This document shows positions 61,143 to 64,000 of a stretch of DNA of 64,000 bases, piece by piece; the first letter of the stretch is position 1; each line of letters begins with the position of its first letter. Source of the DNA: Chitinophagaceae bacterium (GTDB lineage: Bacteria; Bacteroidota; Bacteroidia; Chitinophagales; Chitinophagaceae); assembly GCA_025449935.1 (NCBI GenBank), contig JANWIJ010000013.1, positions 1 to 64,000 on the forward strand. Direction: 5' to 3'. Under the pieces are notes generated by a model. The model was given only the letters and a program-made list of their open reading frames with translations. It searched no databases and was not told where the DNA came from. A program made the translations under genes and the position numbers.

Positions 61143-63773
61143 TTACAGGGTAGCCAGGCTTTCTTCAATCACCCTGATCTTTGCTTCCGCATCAGCTTTT
61201 TTCCGGCGTTCTGTCTCTATTATTTCGGGTTTGGCATTTTGAACAAACCGTTCATTGCCTAATTTCTTTTCTACCGAAACCAGGAAGCCTTTCAGGTAAT
61301 CAAGATCTTTTTGAAGTTGTTCTTTTTGAGAAGCGGTGTCAAGTGGACCGGTAGTTTCGATAAATAGTTTATCTTTTTGAACGACAATCGATATGCTGTT
61401 GGCAATTAAGGCAGGGGTATAGGAAACGCTCTCTGCATTTACCTGTTTCAGTAATATACTTTCAATGGCTTTGTAGGTCTCCGTATTGGTTGTTTGTACA
61501 TGCAGCCTGATGCTGTCCTTTGGTTTCAGCTGATTTTTGTTCCTCGCATCCCGGATAGCAGTAATAATTTCTTTTAATAAAACCGCCCTGCCGGATATTT
61601 GAGGATTTGGCCGGCTGGAAGCAGGGTATGGTTTTACCGTCAGGTCGTCATCCTGTTTTTTAAGCTGGTGATAAATTTCTTCCGTGATAAAAGGCATAAA
61701 GGGATGAAGCAACTGCATCAGTTGTTCAAAGTAGTGGACGGTTTTTTCGTAGATCGTTCTGTCAACCGGTTGTTCAAAGCCAGGTTTAACCCACTCCAGG
61801 TACCAGCTGCAGAAATCATCCCAGATAAGTGAATAGGTTGTTTTAAGCGCTTCACTCAGCCTGAAATCGCTGAATTGTGTATCCAGTTCTGTTCTTACTT
61901 CATTCAACCGGTTCGCAAACCAATCAACGGCGAAGTTTCCATTTTTTAACTCCTGGCCCTTGCCGGGTTCAGGAGTTGCAATCCTGGCTTCCCAGCTCTT
62001 CACTAATTTCAGTGCATTCCAGATTTTATTGTTAAAGAATAAACCTTGCTCATTACTGCTCTCATCCCATAATAAATCATTCCCGGCCGGGGAGGAGATC
62101 ATTATACCAAAGCGGGTGGCATCTGCCCCATATTTTTCGATCAGGGCCAGCAGGTCCGGGGAATTACCAAGACTCTTGCTCATCTTTCTTCCCTGTCTGT
62201 CACGAACAATGCCAGTAAAATAAACTTCGTTAAAGGGTTTTTCCCCTTTGTATTCAAAACCGGCCATGATCATCCTTGCTACCCAGAAAAAAATAATTTC
62301 GGGTGCCGTCACCAATGTATTGGTGGGGTAGTAGTAGTTGACTTCTTTATTACCCGGGTTGCTGTAACCTTTAAAAACTTCAAAAGGCCATAGCCAACTG
62401 GAAAACCAGGTATCAAGACAATCTTCGTCCTGCTTTAATTGTGGATTTGTAATGGAGAACTGTTCCTGGAACATTTTTTTTGCATCTTCCATGGTCGCGG
62501 CGACCACAAATCTACCTTCAGCATCGTACCAGGCAGGAATGCGGTGTCCCCACCAAAGCTGGCGGCTGATGCACCAGTCTTTAATATTCTCCATCCAGTG
62601 GCGGTAGAGGTTTTTGAATTTGGCAGGATAGAACCTGATTTCTTCATCCATCACCGCATGCAGCGCAGGACCCGATATTTTTTTCATGTCAACCCACCAT
62701 TGTAAAGACAGCCGGGGTTCTACCACCACATCTGTCCGCTCACTGTAACCCACTTCACTATGATAATCTTCTGTTTTAAGGATATGACCTTTTGTTTCGA
62801 GGTCATGTACAATTTTTTTTCTTGCTTCGAAGCGGTCTTCCCCGACATATATCTGTGCTTCCGCATTGAGTGTTCCATCTTCATTGAAAATGTCAACAAC
62901 TTCGAGATTGTGTTTTTGTCCCAGCTGGTTGTCATTCATGTCGTGAGCCGGGGTAACTTTTAATGCACCGCTCCCAAATTCCATGGTCACATAATCATCA
63001 GGAATGATGGGAATACGCCGGTTGATTAAGGGCACAAATGCAAATTTTCCATGAAGGTGTTTGTACCGGTCATCCGAAGGATGTACACAAATGGCTGTAT
63101 CTCCCATGATCGTCTCGGGGCGTACAGTAGCTATAACAATGTATTCTTCGGCAGGAAGATCAAGCCGGTATTTCAAATGATAAAGCTTTTGCTGCGTGGG
63201 TTTACGGATCACTTCTTCGTCACTCAGCGCCGTTTTTGCTTTGGGGTCCCAGTTGATCATACGTTTGCCCCGGTAGATATAGCCCTTCTTATAGAGATCA
63301 ATGAACACATTGATGACGGATTCATAGTAGGCGGGATCCATGGTAAATGTCGTTCTATCCCAATCCAGGCTGCACCCCAGTTTTCTTAATTGCTGTAAGA
63401 TGATACCTCCGTACTTTTCTTTCCATTCCCAGGCATAAGCCAGGAAATCTTCCCGGCTCAGGGATGCTTTCTGGATTCCTCTTTCCCTGAGCATTTGCAC
63501 CACTTTAGCTTCGGTGGCAATAGATGCATGATCTGTACCGGGGACCCAGCAGGCGTTCTTTCCCTGCATTCTTGCCCGGCGTACCAGGATATCCTGTATG
63601 GTATTATTGAGACAGTGACCCATGTGAAGCACACCGGTTACGTTCGGGGGAGGAATAACAATCGTGTAGGGTTCACGATCATCCGGTTCGCTATGAAAGT
63701 AGTTTTTGTCCAGCCAGTGCCGGTACCATTTCGCTTCAGCTCCGTTATGATCAAAGTTCCTGCTAAGTTCCAT
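61143..63773 (-). CDS. valS: Valyl-tRNA synthetase
   Basis: 876 residues, typical for ValRS. Class I motifs PPNVTGVLHMGHCLNN (HIGH) near residue 40-55 and GRKMSKSLGNSPD (KMSKS) near 535; an editing (CP1) domain lies between. The anticodon-binding domain (about 600-740) and C-terminal coiled arm (about 815-876) are complete. Charges tRNA-Val. TAATTTTG at 63781-63788 is the likely promoter. Confidence 0.98.
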   Translation of the reverse strand: MELSRNFDHNGAEAKWYRHWLDKNYFHSEPDDREPYTIVIPPPNVTGVLHMGHCLNNTIQDILVRRARMQGKNACWVPGTDHASIATEAKVVQMLRERGIQKASLSREDFLAYAWEWKEKYGGIILQQLRKLGCSLDWDRTTFTMDPAYYESVINVFIDLYKKGYIYRGKRMINWDPKAKTALSDEEVIRKPTQQKLYHLKYRLDLPAEEYIVIATVRPETIMGDTAICVHPSDDRYKHLHGKFAFVPLINRRIPIIPDDYVTMEFGSGALKVTPAHDMNDNQLGQKHNLEVVDIFNEDGTLNAEAQIYVGEDRFEARKKIVHDLETKGHILKTEDYHSEVGYSERTDVVVEPRLSLQWWVDMKKISGPALHAVMDEEIRFYPAKFKNLYRHWMENIKDWCISRQLWWGHRIPAWYDAEGRFVVAATMEDAKKMFQEQFSITNPQLKQDEDCLDTWFSSWLWPFEVFKGYSNPGNKEVNYYYPTNTLVTAPEIIFFWVARMIMAGFEYKGEKPFNEVYFTGIVRDRQGRKMSKSLGNSPDLLALIEKYGADATRFGIMISSPAGNDLLWDESSNEQGLFFNNKIWNALKLVKSWEARIATPEPGKGQELKNGNFAVDWFANRLNEVRTELDTQFSDFRLSEALKTTYSLIWDDFCSWYLEWVKPGFEQPVDRTIYEKTVHYFEQLMQLLHPFMPFITEEIYHQLKKQDDDLTVKPYPASSRPNPQISGRAVLLKEIITAIRDARNKNQLKPKDSIRLHVQTTNTETYKAIESILLKQVNAESVSYTPALIANSISIVVQKDKLFIETTGPLDTASQKEQLQKDLDYLKGFLVSVEKKLGNERFVQNAKPEIIETERRKKADAEAKIRVIEESLATL

Positions 63774-63780
63774 AAGGCGG

Positions 63781-63788
63781 CAAAATTA
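63781..63788 (-). promoter_or_regulatory. -7 box for valS
   Basis: TAATTTTG on the minus strand, exact TAnnTTTG match, seven bases before the ATG at 63773. Confidence 0.5.
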
Positions 63789-63830
63789 CCGGGTTTTGCG
63801 TAGATGGCGAAACCAGCAGGAGGTGGGGTG

Positions 63831-64000
63831 TCAAAACATTTCTCTTTCTTCCGGGTTCATTTTCGCTTTTACTTCCTGGCAGATATATTTCTCTCCCTGG
63901 TGTACTTCGCGGATACCATGATTGATCTCGTCCAGCCCGGAAGTTTTGGTTAAATAACCACTTGCGCCCAGTTCCAGCATGCGGAGTGCAAATTTGGGCT
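63831..64000 (-). CDS. Response regulator receiver domain, C-terminal part (5' end outside window)
   Basis: Minus-strand frame entering from the right edge: 55 residues with LRMLELGASGYLTKTSGLDEI (receiver alpha4-beta5, conserved Lys of YLTK) and IREVHQGEKYIC, typical of NarL-type receivers in Bacteroidota. The protein ends KMNPEEREMF, exactly where the LuxR helix-turn-helix (usually LTxREIEVL) should begin, so the output domain is missing. It lies 57 bases upstream of valS. Confidence 0.8.
   Translation of the reverse strand, partial: PKFALRMLELGASGYLTKTSGLDEINHGIREVHQGEKYICQEVKAKMNPEEREMF

Noticed and set aside
1-64000. CRISPR arrays, tRNA or rRNA genes, insertion sequences, prophage genes
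   Set aside because: None seen on reading: no regularly spaced repeats, cloverleaf-like segments, transposase motifs or phage genes.

Overview
The window is a contiguous piece of a Bacteroidota chromosome, most likely from the family Chitinophagaceae; I cannot name the genus from sequence alone. Support: no Shine-Dalgarno sequences before most starts, many TAnnTTTG (-7 type) promoter boxes, lipobox signal peptides on glycan hydrolases, a three-gene proton-translocating transhydrogenase, a 7TM-DISM histidine kinase, and an FtsK-LolA pair. It is mostly single-copy chromosomal genes: I see no insertion sequence, prophage, CRISPR array, tRNA or rRNA.

Layout. 1-5755: distal end of a beta-glucan utilisation locus (PKD surface protein fragment, GH3, GH30, GH16). 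5756-8323: spacer with a perfect 16-bp palindrome, a coiled-coil membrane protein and a secreted protein. 8452-17301: thyA, folA, a methyltransferase, pntAA-pntAB-pntB, an M28 peptidase and an rRNA m5C methyltransferase. 17354-26078: envelope and cell wall functions (LysM/RlpA-like protein, exo-muramidase NamZ-like, SlyD-like FKBP, PepT, OmpA-like, SPFH, ExbB/ExbD) plus fmt. 26101-33455: prmC, ribD, YigZ, 3-hydroxyacyl-CoA dehydrogenase, a decayed four-helix-bundle gene, a carboxypeptidase-regulatory-like protein, Mrp/ApbC, PaiB-like protein and a glycerophosphodiesterase. 33461-41046: a nearly complete kynurenine catabolic cluster (ACMSD, HAAO, atypical SDR, aminomuconate semialdehyde dehydrogenase, RidA-type deaminase, kynureninase, small membrane protein, kynurenine 3-monooxygenase), followed by pyrF. 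41919-44029: ECF sigma / anti-sigma / secreted repeat protein module. 44236-55199: glutaryl-CoA dehydrogenase, aroK, DUF423, a large sensor kinase, ftsK, lolA, kdsA, threonine dehydrogenase and a NarL-type two-component pair. 55356-64000: two unknown envelope proteins, acylphosphatase, free-methionine sulfoxide reductase, a gluzincin/propeller/barrel protein, valS and the end of a response regulator.

How the genes work together. The three hydrolases can degrade beta-1,3/1,6-glucan to glucose. The kynurenine cluster converts kynurenine to 2-aminomuconate and beyond. Glutaryl-CoA dehydrogenase and 3-hydroxybutyryl-CoA dehydrogenase elsewhere in the window would fit a mammalian-like exit through 2-oxoadipate and glutaryl-CoA; the reductase that route needs is not known in bacteria as far as I can say, and the cluster holds an unusual SDR without the normal YxxxK motif. 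Other points worth attention are an aldehyde dehydrogenase gene with no ATG/GTG/TTG at its homology-supported start, a repeated arrangement in which the TAnnTTTG box lies only 4-5 nt before the start codon (implying leaderless mRNAs), a FadR/TetR-like palindrome, and a response regulator that stops where its output domain should begin.
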